From the NCBI GenBank assembly GCA_021399445.1, contig JAJTUQ010000004.1, positions 3,348,001-3,412,000 of the forward strand: a DNA stretch of 64,000 nt, read 5' to 3'. Below, in pieces: positions 1-12,297 of the stretch. A program made the position numbers and the translations under genes. Position 1 is the stretch's first letter, and each line of letters opens with the position of its first letter. The DNA is from Xylogone sp. PMI_703 (taxonomy: Eukaryota; Ascomycota; Leotiomycetes). The notes beneath the pieces were generated by a model. That model saw nothing but the letters and a program-made list of their open reading frames with translations, did no database searches and was not told the DNA's origin.

Positions 1-3000
1 TGCACGACGTGCAGCACACAACATGCCATTACCTTGTTCAGCTTCAAGTCGTAGCCATTTGGACAAAGTATACACCGTGAAAGGGCACAGGGTGGTACCG
101 ATGGCCCGTTCGATGCCAATGGACGGGATATGTCATGCGCTCAACAAACAAACCAGCATCATCTGCTCTCATCATCATGGTACCGTCCACTCCAGCCGCA
201 GCCAGTGCAGCAGCCTTTTTGTTTCTCTGCCTTCTCTGTCTTCTCTGGGCCCGTCGCGGAGAGATTGGTCACGAGTAGAGTACCACCGTGGTGTTGATGT
301 GATGGTGCTGGTGGTGCCGGAAAGGGTTGTGGTACTACGGGTGGTTGCCCTACGGTACCGCGAAAGGTGGATGTTGCTGGCTTGGTGCTGCGGGACACAG
401 CAAGCGCAGATGCACGTCCCAGGGCAGTGGGCAAGGGGTCCGGGCCAGAAATAGAACACCGCGCCTCGAACGACCAGCCCCTCGCCAAATCTTCGCTACC
501 GACGAGCCCAATTAACCTTCTCCATCAGTGTAGTTTATCTCGAGCCTCTCGATGAAGGTGGTGGGCTGCCAGACAGACCGGATGCAAGATGCGCGCTAGG
601 GTGATGCCGACGACTTTCCTCGGACTTGGGAACCTCCTGCTCCCCTTCATCGAGGTCAGATTTTCTGGAGTATGGCGGTGCACGAGTCTGCATGCTCATT
701 TACCCTTCGTATTCAACTCGAAACCACTGGACATGAGCGGATGGCAGCTGAATCTTCTGATGTTTGGAGACGCAGAGTCAGAGTGACAGGCAAAGGACAC
801 TATCGAAAAGGATCCGTATACTGGCCAATTACTCAGCTGCCAATCGCAACTGGATTGCACCCTTCTGCAGCGAGAGAAGGAGGAAAAAATTTTCGATAGC
901 GAGACGCGAGGTCATGATCGCGGCAATACAAACGATGGTGGTGGTGGTTGGGATCGGAGTTTGGGGTTAGAGTTGTGAGTTGTGCGTGAAAACGTGATAG
1001 AGTGATGATATCGCAACCAGTGGAGTGAAGTAGCCCATGCGCCTTATTCGTCTGAACCGTCTCAAGGTTCTTCTTGGAGGTCGTCGATTGGGAGCTGCTG
1101 GGTTGGCTGCTGGGCTGGGAGAGGGCCCGCGGAGCCAACGCCAGCGCTTCCGCGAAGGGACAGCTGGCTCGCGCTCTCGCACGTTTTGGGACTGCTGGTG
1201 GACCAGAGACTCCGAGTAAGGCTCCTGTGAAGCTCCCCATTCGCCCCAGCGCACGTCGCACCGGTTCTGCCAAACCTGCCAGACTCCCAAAGAGGACGAG
1301 CGAGGCCCCAGGCTGGCGCCGAGGGACAGGCTGAAGGTTGGATGATGGTTCTCTTCGTCCTCTGCTCTCACTCACACTCACTCACTCACCTCACTCTCTG
1401 TGCTGTGAGCTCTCTGGCATCCCTGCGCGTACCTGAGCAGTGAGTGGCACCGCGCCCCGGTTTGCTGCAGCGCTGCTGTGGCTAATCACCGCCTCGTTCC
1501 CCGGCCACAGCAGAGGAGTGCAGCAACATGCCGCCATTGCTGTGGTCTACTGTCGACTACTCTACAGCTCTACAGCACTACTGTGCTGTCCTGTACCGTA
1601 GTGGGCGGCTGGTGCTTGCGCTGGCGCTGGCTCAACCTCTCTGACGGAACAAGCCCGCAGCGATCCAAGGCACTCTGGTACAGATCCAAGAGAACGGGCT
1701 CCTTGCCGCCTGGGGAGAAGAGGGTAGCACCGTCCCAGTTTGCAAGACCTGATCAGCCTGACCTGACCTGTACGGTACCGTAATGAGTCGACTGGCTGTC
1801 TCACACGATGCCTTCACAATTTGCAGCATGGGCGGCAGTGGCTCGGAGGGTTGGTGCGCTCGTCCTCTCGCAAGCAGATCCGACCAAACGAGACGCGGCT
1901 CGAGCCCCAGTCCAGGGAAGGGAGAAAGCAAAAGCACCGCGAGCCGGAGGAAGGCCCCAGGAGCAGCATCGGGTCGGCAACGACGTTCTCAACGATGCAG
2001 AGCTTGTACAGTACTGCCGCAGCAAAGAGATCCAGATCGAGACCGGCAGATAGCCCAAAGCGTGCAAACCATGGGCCGGGACAAGGTGGTATCTACCTGC
2101 GGGAGGACCGAGGAGCGGCCATTTCGCAATGGGCGAGCGACAGATCGGGAGGGAGAACAGCACAACAGCACTAATTCCTAATACAGTACAGTGCACGAGA
2201 GAGGAGGAGGCGAGGGCGGCGGCGAAAGGGAGATGTACACCAAGTACCTTCGCGCCCAGTCGCTGGACGGCGTGTACAAGGCCGGCGGGTACACGTACAG
2301 ACCAGAGCAGCGGCTGGGTGTGACCTGTGCAGCGAGTGGACCAGGTTGGATCGGGCCACGGGCCAGGGCCAGGCGCCGGGGTAGCAAGCCTAAGGCCCCA
2401 TGTGGCTAGACGACCACGCGATGCAGCTAGCTGTTGGCGATGGGGGCAGTAACTTCAGTGCTCCCCAGACCGGATCTAGGGTTTGCCGTGCGCTGCCAAC
2501 AAAGCCCAAGGGTCGAGAGCAGGCCCGGCGGCGTGGAATACCCTGGTCCCCGCTCCCTTTCCCCTTCCTCCTTGCCCCTGGTCTGAGTGGTGCTCTTCTA
2601 GCTGCTGGTGGGCTTCTTGGGTCCTCTGGTCGTCTTTCCCATCTCTCAATCCCCAGGGGACCTTTTTCTTGCACTTTCCCTTCTCAAGCCACAACAAGTG
2701 CAGGAGGGCCAAGCGGCAGCAGCAGAAGCAAAAGAAGCAGACGTCGAAGCAGACATAGAAAAGCAAAAGCAGTGAGGGCGCGCGCCAGATTGCTCCCAGG
2801 ACCGGTGGTCAGCGCAGAGACAGACGAGTCTGGCCCCTCTGCCCCAGGTGCCGCTGCTGACTTGCGGGCTTTGGCATGATTCCTTCACGGGCCAATTCGA
2901 ACTGTAAGCACTGTGTACTGTACGTGCCAGACGGTGATACCTTAGACAGCCAGAGCACCCCCGCAGGCAGAGACAAGAGTTGCTCTGTCGCGAAAGCTCT

Positions 3001-4737
3001 CCCTCTCCGACTCACTCTCTCACGGACCGTACGCGTGAGTGGAATGAGTCCAGCGTACGGTACTTCTCAGGCTTCTGCTCTGCGCTGCGCGGGTCCCACC
3101 GATCCCCCTGTGCTGCCCTTGTTGCTCCCGGTGCTCCCAGCGAGGGGCTAGTGAGCTGCCGCAGCCCGTCCGTCAACCAACCCCCGGCACTCGTGCCCCG
3201 TGGAATTCGCATTCTCCCTCTCTCTGCCTCTGCCTCTTCTCTCTCTTGCGCTGTGCGGTGCTTTTTTGCTGAGCTGCAGCGACAACCGCCTGCTGGACCA
3301 TGCCTTGTCTTGCCTAACCCTGCCTTACTGGGCCCTGTCTGCCATGCCTTGCCATGCTCCCTGGCTCCTTTGCTTTTGCTCTTGCTCTTGCTTCTTACCT
3401 TTGCCCTGGTCAATCCCTCAATCGCTCCTCCGCTCCCCTTTTGCCTCCCTCTCTGCAATCGACTTGTACCCCCCCGGGACGTCCTGGCCTGGACCTGCCT
3501 CGACCACGGCCCTTCAACCCCAATCAGCAGCAGCAGCAAGACATTGACAGGCAGCCAGCCCTTTGCTTCTGCTCTCCCACCCCCCTTTGCTGCTGGTGCG
3601 TGGATTACCCCAGTCAACCACGCTGCGGTGCTGCTCTGCTCTTGTTTTTTGTCTTTTCCCTCGCGCTCGCCTCACCCACCATCCACCTAGCTAGCAGACC
3701 CCCCGGCCTGGCTCGCTGGCACCCCCGTCCCGTCAAGCTCTTGCTCTTCGCTGTCCCTCGGATCCTATATTTGTCTGCTATCCCCACGATCTGGTTCAGT
3801 ACCACTGAAGAATTCTCCTCGCTGCGCTGGTTGAACGTCAAAAGACTCGCTGCTCGGGTCCCTTGTGTTCTTGTGCCTCTGTGTGCCTCGTGTCCCCGAG
3901 TCCGTGTCTGGGGTTCTGGTACGGTGCGGAAAGCAAGAGACAAGTGAGTGAGAGCAACCGCCTGGGATCCAGCATCGCTTAAGCCGTGCCTGCTCCTCGC
4001 ATCTGTATGTCCCGCGACTTCCTTATGTACTCCGCTCCGTCCTCTCTGCTTTGTTCCCCCTTTCGTTGTGCTATTTTACGACTGACCCTCAGACAGCATT
4101 TCCTGCATCTCTCTTCGAGCCTTCCTGGGAGTCGAGTCTGCTACGCTTTTTCAGCAACGCATCGTTCCCATCCGTGGTGAAGCAATTGCTCGTTGCTTTG
4201 CTCCCACGCTGTTTTTTTAAAGGGGTCTTTCCCAGCGCTCCCGAAATACGCGACCCTGCCAACCTTGTCCTCCATCCTGGACCGAACCTCGCATAACCCC
4301 TTCTCTTCCACCCTCTTACTCCCGAGAAAACAAAACGCTGCCGCCAATTCCTACCATCATTCCTACTCTTTGTCATTCTTTCAATACACCGACCGAGATC
4401 ACATTCTTTCAAACTTGCACCATAATCGTTCCTTCGCTATCAATTTCTTTTCGAGCCGTCTTTTTGTACTCGTCTGTTTACATACATACATAACCATCGC
4501 TATCAGCCTCTGGAGTTACTAGCTCGACCCAGCCATCAGCGCTTGCGTTATTACAATCTACCAACCATCTCCAGATTCTTATCACAAAAAGATATTTATC
4601 CGATAGCTCGAGCAATTTGGATATTATTTCGCGTTGGATTAGCTTTTTAGCCGGATTTGTTGGGTAGTGACGATCCTTTTTTGTCGCCACCGTCCATCCA
4701 TCCAGCTTCACCTCGCATCTGGTGACGCATCCCTAAT
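1..4737. other. Long gene-free region and probable leader upstream of the homeobox gene
   Basis: No protein family is recognisable in any frame, and the ORFs here (up to 236 codons) overlap on both strands as expected of GC-rich non-coding DNA. From about 3100 onward the + strand becomes strongly CT-rich with many short pyrimidine runs, typical of fungal core promoters and 5' leaders. Several ATGs lie in the last 750 bases, for example one at 4007 opening a short upstream ORF. The palindrome TACGGTACCGTA is at 1771-1782, with related GTACGGTAC sites near 351 and 3055. The region most likely regulates the homeobox gene at 4738; a non-coding RNA cannot be excluded. Confidence 0.6.
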
Positions 4738-6644
4738 ATGGAATATCTTGAACAACGGCTTCAATATATGCCATATCCACAACATCCACAACATATTCCA
4801 CAATCACATTCACCATATAACGAGCATCCTCAATCGTATCCCATCCACCAATTACCTCCACAAAGTTCCGCAGTCATGTCGATGCCTCCAAAGATTCACG
4901 ATCCTAAGCCCAGGCTGGGAAAGGAAGAGGTCGAGATCCTGGAACGCGAATTCCAGAGGAATCCCAAGCCATCTACTCAGGTCAAGCGGCAATATGCTGA
5001 AGAAATGGCCGTTGACCTCCCAAGAATTAACGTAAGTAGACGAGTTTCTAAGTGCCAATTGGGCTAGTGCTAATGACTTGGTAGAACTGGTTCCAGAATA
5101 GACGAGCAAAGAGAAAGCAAGAGAGAAAGCAGGAAGAGGCCAGCCAAGCTCAGGCCCAAGCAGAAGCCCAAGAGGCTCATGGCTATTCCGAGCCCTCTTC
5201 GCCAGACCTCTTCAACCCTCAATCTATCTTTGATGGTAGCGCCCTCTCACCCCAACGCTCCATTGGCTCGTTCTCTACCATGAGCGGCCCTGCAGCCTCA
5301 GTAGTCTCCTTCGGTACACAATATACCGACCTAGGTATCGACTCGATACCTCAAAACACTTCTAATCACGAAGACTTTCACAATGCCTTCGAAGAACATC
5401 ACGATGGTCTCTCGTCGATGGATGCATACGGTAACATCTCACATGCTCCTCACTTCAATGGGATCTCGGATTTTAGCTACGATGGGACCTTCATCAGCAC
5501 TTCATACGATGGATCTGTACCCTCGGTCCACGCTACCGCTTATAACGACTTCCCCATCCCAAGTATCGAAGGTACTCAATCTGCAATGATGACTGCTTAT
5601 CCTTCACAACTTTTACCTGGTCAAATGCAAGACCTATCCGAGAGCCATAGCTCGGAAAGCTCCGATGAAACTCCAGTAGCAGGTGGTTATAGCTACTCCA
5701 CAACAGAATCCGAGGCGGCTCTTTCGCCTCCAGGACCCTCACAGCTATTTAAACCACCGCAACCCATGGATATTGCATCCCGTCGGAAGGTTCACAACAA
5801 GCCCGCTGCTTTGGGTACTGAGACCATTCGGAGTCGACCAGCAATTGGTCCTCGTACTGTTTCTCATGCAGATGGAATTCGTCGCCATACAGACAGTCCA
5901 CACGGCTCGCCAATGCGTCGTATTAACTCTGCGGGAGGCAATTCTAGAAACGTCATCTCTGGACGCGTCAACAAATCTGGGGTCGAATCTTCTCAGAGAT
6001 CACCAATCAACCTTGGAGGATTTGCATCCACCGAAGCATTCATCGAACACAACCAACATGGTATCCGCTATCCTCTTGCCATGACTGCTCCATCTGCTCC
6101 TGGCAGCAGCTTGGCGCCACCAACACCAATGTCTCCACATGGAGGATCTCATACTGTGGCTTCCACTTCCCCCTCTGACAGCGGCATGGGCTTTGTATAT
6201 AACACTGCTGGCTGCTATAATACTGCAGAGGATCAAAACTTAGCATCTCCTCCTGAGACTCCACAAGCTCAGATGATAATGCATGCAGCTTCCAACGGAT
6301 GGACTACTGCATCTGATATGCATGACCAACTGTGGGATATGGAAGTCCCAGACGAACCTATCTATACACCGGCACACGAGTCGTTCCTGGAGTTACAGAT
6401 GCCCCAACCCATGTACTTGTCAAGCCTGAGCCAACCTGTAACTCCTGCATTTGGTCAGTTCAGTCCAAGCATTCTCTCGGTCCATGGGTCGCCTCAATAT
6501 ACGCAGATGCCTGGGCAAACCGAATATCCATTTGTCGAGCCCCAACATTATTCTACGGCAAATGAGCAGAATTCCTCCTCATCAACGGGGCAAAAGACAT
6601 TCCATTTCTCCAACAGCACGCCTGCTGATTTTTCTGAGAAATGA
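4738..6644 (+). CDS. Homeobox transcription factor
   Basis: Two exons, 4738-5031 and 5085-6644, give 617 residues. The 53-bp intron has a GTAAGT donor, a TGCTAATGAC branch site and a TAG acceptor, and it splits the homeodomain just before its recognition-helix core. The homeodomain lies at about residues 56-113 and ends in the diagnostic NWFQNRRAKRK. The N-terminus is rich in Gln, Pro and His (residues 1-50). The long C-terminal part is Ser/Thr/Pro-rich, low in hydrophobic content and probably a disordered regulatory region. The product should be a nuclear DNA-binding regulator, as fungal homeobox proteins commonly control development, conidiation or fruiting-body formation; the target genes cannot be read from sequence. 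The ATG at 4738 is used because it opens the frame that continues into the homeodomain. Confidence 0.9.
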
Positions 6645-7765
6645 TGGCACCAATCTTATAGGTCTTCTTGGTCTATCTGAAGGCAGTGGTGCTTTTCATT
6701 GTTTTTGTGGTGACCGCCATCACCTCACCACGTGTAACAACATTTGCAAATATGACTACAAAACTGTTTCTTTTAGCGTTGAGCGTTCGTTTGCGGTTTC
6801 AAATCGCGTCAACATTTTCCTTAATGTAATATGGACGACACGGGAAGCTGTCGATCTGTTGATGTTTCACGACATATATAGCGAAGGAAAATATATACCC
6901 AAAAAAGAGCAACCGTCAGGATTGACAGTGGGACTGGGCAGGAATGTTTTTGGGAGGGCCTTGTACTTAGTAGCCCAGGCGTAATTGGTCATGTACGAAA
7001 GAAGGATATATATATCGAGTTTTTGGTATGTGCAGAGCTGAGCAATAGGGAATGCGTCCGTCGGGGGGTCAGGGGATCTGCTGTAACTACATGGGCTTTG
7101 TCTTTTGTATATAGTTTGATCTATAATCGAAGCCATCTTGAAGCCATACCACATATGCACTTTCGTTTTCTTGCCTTCTTTCATGATTGCTTAAACATCT
7201 AATCGGTTCCCATATTACAGAGCTCTTTTTCTTTTCATGATAGTGAAGTCGAAATATGGAGAACCGTCAGCATGGTTTTTACCAGTAATTAGTTCACTGG
7301 GTTCATTAACATACGTCAATTAACCATCTGATCTGTGTATTGATTAGGTCATCTGCAACAGCAGTACAAGTAGCCAGATACATGAAGGATAGCTACAGTA
7401 GCTCCTCCGACTCGGAGCAAGCTCTACCGATACTGGCCTTTGACAGGGGACCTCGGCGTCTACGTCATGATTGGTCCCAGGACGTAACCCCACCCCGCCT
7501 TAAAGCCGGCGCAAAGCGAACGCAATAATGGGATATGGATGGGGGAGAGCTTCAACAGTGGATGATAGTTTGCATGTGTGAGCTACAAAACATAAGGTCC
7601 ATCTTTGGGATTTGAGATATCCATCTTTGCTTCGATTCAATTCAGTTCAACTCAATTCAGATTGATAATCTCTGCGACATTAGCATCAAGAAACGAGACT
7701 TGTGTGTTTGAAGGTGCACATCCTGGGAATCTTGGTATCTCTGACAACACGACACGGTAGCGATA
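6645..7765. other. Intergenic: 3' end of homeobox gene and P5CDH promoter
   Basis: The first part is AT-rich and probably holds the 3' UTR of the homeobox gene. The second part is the promoter of the P5C dehydrogenase gene. No ORF here resembles a known family. Confidence 0.6.
7404..7416. promoter_or_regulatory. CCG-N3-CGG palindrome upstream of P5CDH
   Basis: The 13-bp near-perfect palindrome CTCCGACTCGGAG lies about 350 bases before the P5CDH start. Paired CCG/CGG triplets are the usual half-sites of Zn2Cys6 activators, and proline catabolic genes in fungi are controlled by such proteins (Put3 in yeast, PrnA in Aspergillus). The three-base spacing is not the known Put3 spacing, so a role is only a guess. 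Confidence 0.25.
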
Positions 7766-9806
7766 ATGGCGTCGAGGAGGGGCTTGGGACTCAGCTTGAG
7801 CTCGAGCTTGAGCAGGAGCTCGTTGCGGACAGCTGGGGTGAGCTCTCGATGTGCGCTGAGGATTCGGCATTCCCTCTCTTCTTCTCCTCGTGTGGCGGGC
7901 GTGTCGAGTTTGGCTGCGTTTAAGGTGCCTAAGATCTTGAATGAGCCGAATGTGAGTAGTTTTTCTTCAATTGATACCCTATTTTGCAATTGTTATGATA
8001 TTTTGGCTTCTCTTTCTCTGTCTCTCTCTTTTTTAAAGAGAGGGCGTGTGTTGTTTCCCTTCGCAGTTTTATGGAAATCTGGGCTAATTGCTTTCTCTCT
8101 ACTCTGCAAATAGCATCACTATGCAAAGGGATCCGCGCAGAGAGAAGGCCTTACGGCTGCGATTGATAAGCTACAAAACAAGCTTCCACTGGAGGTTCCT
8201 ATAGTTGTGGGAGGAAAGGAGGTATGTCTTGTTCCCTTTTTTTGCTTACGCCCCTGAGGGCCTTTCACCTTTGATTGTGAAATGCTGAAAGGGTGGACCT
8301 GATTAGATCACGACTTCTTCATTGGGGAAGCAGTATAATCCAGCGAGCCATTCTACACCGGTGGCATCTTACTCCAAAGCTTCTACTTCTGATGTCTCGG
8401 CTGCTATCGAAGCTGCTCTGTCTGCGAAGTCGGAATGGGAATCCCTTCCGTTCGCTGATCGCGCGGCCGTCTTCCTCAAGGCTGCGGACCTGATCTCTGG
8501 GAAGTACAGGTACGATATTATGGCTGCGACGATGCTTGGTCAGGGCAAGAATGCCTGGCAAGCTGAGATTGATGCTGCGGCCGAATCGGCTGATTTCCTG
8601 AGATTCGGGGTCCAATATGCGGAAGAGCTGTATGCTGCCCAGCCAGTACACAACTCTGCCGGTGTGTGGAACCGGGTGGAGTATAGACCATTGGAGGGAT
8701 TCGTCTATGCTATTACACCATTCAATTTCACTGCCATAGCTGGAAATTTGCCCGGTGCTCCAGCATTGATGGGTAATGTGGTGGTATGGAAGCCTTCCGA
8801 CTCTGCAATTGCTTCGAACTGGCTCATGTACAACATTCTGCTCGAGGCAGGACTTCCCAAGAACGTCATCCAATTTGTGCCAGGTGACCCAGAGGAGATT
8901 ACCAAGACCGTGCTTTCGCATAGGGAATTTGCTGCACTCCATTACACGGGAAGCACTGCTGTGTTCAGGAACCTATATGGAAAGATTTCAAATGGGGTGG
9001 CAGAGGGGAAATATAAATCTTACCCTCGCATTGTAGGCGAGACTGGAGGAAAGAACTTCCACCTCATTCACTCATCAGCCGATTTAGAAAATGCTGCCAT
9101 TCAAACAGTTCGTGGAGCGTTCGAGTACCAAGGACAGAAGTGCAGTGCGACATCCAGAACTTATGTAGCCAAGTCTGTCTGGCCAGAGTTCAAGGAGCGA
9201 CTAGTTGCTGCTACAAAGGCCCTCTCAATTGGCCCACAGGTAGATCACAAGAACTTTGTAGGCCCAGTTATCCATGACAGATCTTTCAACAAGTTGTCCG
9301 GAGTTATTGATGCAGCGAAAGAGGACAAAGAGTTAGAGTTGCTCGTTGGAGGCAAGTATGATGGTTCGACAGGCTACTACGTCCACCCAACCATCTACCA
9401 GACCACCAACCCAAATCATCATCTGCTTTCCACAGAGCTTTTCGGTCCTATCCTAGTTGTATATGTCTATGATGACACATCAGCACCCGCAGAAGCTTTC
9501 TCTGAAGTATGCAAGCTCATCGACACAACATCAGAATACGGTCTCACCGGCTCGGTCTTTGCAAATGACCGAGCTGTTATCCGAGTCGCTGAAGAGGCAC
9601 TAAGGAACTCCGCTGGAAACTTCTACATCAACTGCAAGAGCACCGGAGCTGTAGTGGGACAACAGCCCTTCGGTGGTTCCAGGGCAAGTGGAACGAACGA
9701 TAAAGCTGGTAGCATGAATCTTCTTACTCGGTTTGTCAGCATGAGGAGCATTAAAGAGGAGTTCAATTCCGTTACCAAGGTTGAGTATCCTAGTAATGAG
9801 GTCTAG
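7766..9806 (+). CDS. Delta-1-pyrroline-5-carboxylate dehydrogenase, mitochondrial
   Basis: Three exons, 7766-7951, 8114-8221 and 8307-9806, all joined in phase 0, give 597 residues, the usual length of fungal P5CDH. The enzyme oxidises glutamate semialdehyde/P5C to glutamate with NAD+, the second step of proline catabolism in the mitochondrial matrix. The first 40 residues are rich in Ser and Arg without acids, as expected of a mitochondrial presequence. The family block ILNEPN-HHYAKGS spans the first junction, which supports the splice. The catalytic cysteine is Cys377 in GQKCSA and the general-base glutamate is Glu343 in GETGGKNF. The equivalent yeast gene is PUT2. Introns are 162 and 85 bp. 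Confidence 0.95.
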
Positions 9807-11147
9807 TTTTGTATTACGGCGAGGTTTTATCACAGCATTGTTTCTTATACTTTGGGGGCATTCCCAGGCCTAAAAGGCGAAAAGTTCCTTTACATATTAC
9901 TTATTTCATGACTTGATGAACTCAACAATGTTGAAAGAAAAAAATCAGCGTAAAACAACCAGTGCTAGTGATCTCTTGAAAGTAGCCTCGGCTTAGCGTA
10001 TCTACTCTTCTATTGACCGCTGAGTGGTGGAACTACCAGCTGGTGTGAAGTTCCTGATTCGACAGAAGACTGTTCAAGATTACCAAGTGAACCAAACTCA
10101 AAGCAAAGATTATAGTAAACTCATGCGGGACAAATGTTTGACCGATCGAGAATTGGAAGATAATATTCATAACGTTGCTAATAGTTGCTTAGGTAAACTA
10201 CTCGAATTGGCGCGGAGGACCTTCCGTCTCTATAACTTGATTCTTAAGCCGAATCACTGATATTCTCGTCGTATGTACGTAAAGGAAAGGTACTACTGTA
10301 CACAGCTTGAGACAAACTTCAACTAATGCCATTTTGCTTACAAAGTAACTTCTTGTTCAATCTCGTAGCCAATAAGGCTCGAGGAACGGAAGGGCTACTC
10401 CCAGCATTGTGTTGCTTTGTAAGAAAGTTTAAAGTAAGAATTTAAAGTTTCCACCATCGGTCCGACCGTCCCTTTTCTAGAAAGAGGTGTTGCGATACCC
10501 TGGCTGTGTGGCCATATTCGCGCTAGTTCCTAGCTGTCATTGTCCTTTTACTTTTCTGCTATCTCCGTGGAGTTATCTACACTTCCTAGTTTTCCTTTGT
10601 AAGGAGGGCGGAAATACTTCGTTCTCCTGTACGGTATTATTCAATAATGATAGTTTCCAAGGAGGCCATTATGTGATACAGCGTGATGTCCTCTCTGTGA
10701 TTATTCTAATGGTTGATAATCAGGGTCCTTTTGGGTTGGAGCGAGTCGGTGCTGAGATCATACACGCTCGAAGGACTTGGACCACTGAAGCTTAGAATTC
10801 AGGGGCGTATGCTTGTCCAGGGTTTCCTGCTTCGTGATGTATACTTTTACCCATAATTAAGGAATAATGTGTTATGAACTCTGGTCGACTAATCCATATG
10901 AGGATCGAATTATGATAGATTGTACTGTCCTGATGGGGTAAGTACATATGTCCACATATTCCGAATCTCTATGCACACTGGAATGTCTGGTGTTTTCATA
11001 GGAGACGTGGTGGATGCAGAAAAGTATAAGAACCTGGAGGCATCTCAATGAAAATGCTATCAAGCATACTGTCCAACACAAGCCTTTATACCAATCTAGC
11101 AACTCTCTTGCGACCTATCTAGCTTCAACTCCTCCGACACTAACAAA
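9807..11147. other. Intergenic region, no gene seen
   Basis: This holds the P5CDH 3' region and the promoter of the SDR gene. Two open frames of 78 and 102 codons have no ATG at their ends and no family resemblance. Around 10430-10460 there is a short AT-rich stretch with repeated TTTAAAGTTT-like words. Confidence 0.55.
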
Positions 11148-12073
11148 ATGGATCTCCCAATGTACACCAAGACTATGCATAGCACACCTTACCCTGCAAT
11201 AGATCCATCTCGTCCAGAGCTTTCTGCTGCGGGCAAAGTCATCCTCATCACCGGTGGTGGTGCAGGCTATGGCTCTAAGCTCGCAAGTACCTTTGCAAAA
11301 GCCGGAGCAACAAAAATTGCGATTCTTGGCCGCAGATCGGGGCCACTTGAGAGCACCAAGAAGGAGATCGAGTCAAGGTATCCAGGCACCAAAGTCCTGG
11401 CCTTTGTTGCTGATATTACAGATAAGGACTCGACGTTTAGAGCCTTCAGCGAAACCAAAGAGGCGTTTGGCCCCATTGATATCTTCGTCAGCAATGCAGC
11501 ATATCTACCCGCACTGGAGAATATTAAGGATGCGAATATAGATGACTATTTCAAGGCAGCTGAGATCAACATCAAGGGAACATTGGTTGTCTCTCAGGCC
11601 TTCCTAGCTAATGCTGCGGAGAACGCAAACTATCTGGCGGTATCAACTGCTGGAATACATCTACCAGCGTTTCCCGGTGGGATATCGGCGTATAACACGA
11701 CGAAATTAGCATCCGCAAAGATGGTGGAGTATGTTGCTATTGAGAATCCAAATATCAAAGTAAAGTGCTTCCATCCTGGAGTGATGGAAACAGATATGTA
11801 TAGGAAGGTTTCCGAAAAAGGAGCAGCACTCCCGCTGGATGACAGTAAGTCACGGGGTCTGTATCTGCAATTAGGAGATGTAAATCGCTAATAATACGCG
11901 TAGTTGAGATGTCAACTAACTATGCCGTCTGGTTGGCCAGTCCTGAAGGAGACTTCTTGAGGAACAGGTTTTCTTGGTCAGCCTGGGATGTTGATGAGTT
12001 GAGAGCGAAGAAAGATGAATATGAGAAGAATCCGTTCCTTTTGGTCCTTGGTCTCAACGGATGGCCTGCATAA
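11148..12073 (+). CDS. Short-chain dehydrogenase/reductase (SDR)
   Basis: Two exons, 11148-11844 and 11904-12073, give 288 residues, normal for a classical SDR. The 59-bp intron has a GTAAGT donor and a GCTAATA branch site; without splicing the frame stops soon after 11844. The Rossmann cofactor motif TGGGAGYG is at residues 35-42, an NAA motif follows beta-4, and the active-site pair is Tyr182/Lys186 in YNTTK. The serine partner would be Ser166 or Thr167, slightly further from the tyrosine than usual because of a Pro/Gly-rich stretch. The C-terminus after the intron matches the fungal SDR pattern ending in a Trp-rich tail. It should be an NAD(P)-dependent cytosolic oxidoreductase; the substrate is unknown. 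No biosynthetic partner genes lie nearby. Confidence 0.9.
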
Positions 12074-12297
12074 ATATTGGTCCTAGCCACGATATGGTAG
12101 CGTAGAGAGTCAATATTGGTAATAATTCCCAACAGCGATGCAGATATTGTTGCAATTTTAGAAGGCCCATGAACTGCTTCTTACCTGTCACGCTTTAGCA
12201 TGCAACATCACAATCCATAGTGGCACATATCCATTGTAGAATGAAAAATGGACATGTTGAATGTTCTGGTATCAATTGCTGCTATTATTCTTTTGAA

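Noticed and set aside
832..1381. 182-codon minus-strand ORF with an overlapping 134-codon one
   Set aside because: GC-rich low-complexity composition, several overlapping frames on both strands and no family resemblance; likely chance.
2980..3690. 236-codon + strand ORF and a 201-codon minus-strand ORF over the same bases
   Set aside because: Leu/Ser/Pro-rich translation of a CT-rich tract; the opposite strand gives the matching Arg/Gly/Lys-rich product, so this is composition rather than coding.
10024..10795. Two frames of 78 and 102 codons as possible small genes
   Set aside because: No ATG at their ends, no codon pattern of a gene and no family similarity.
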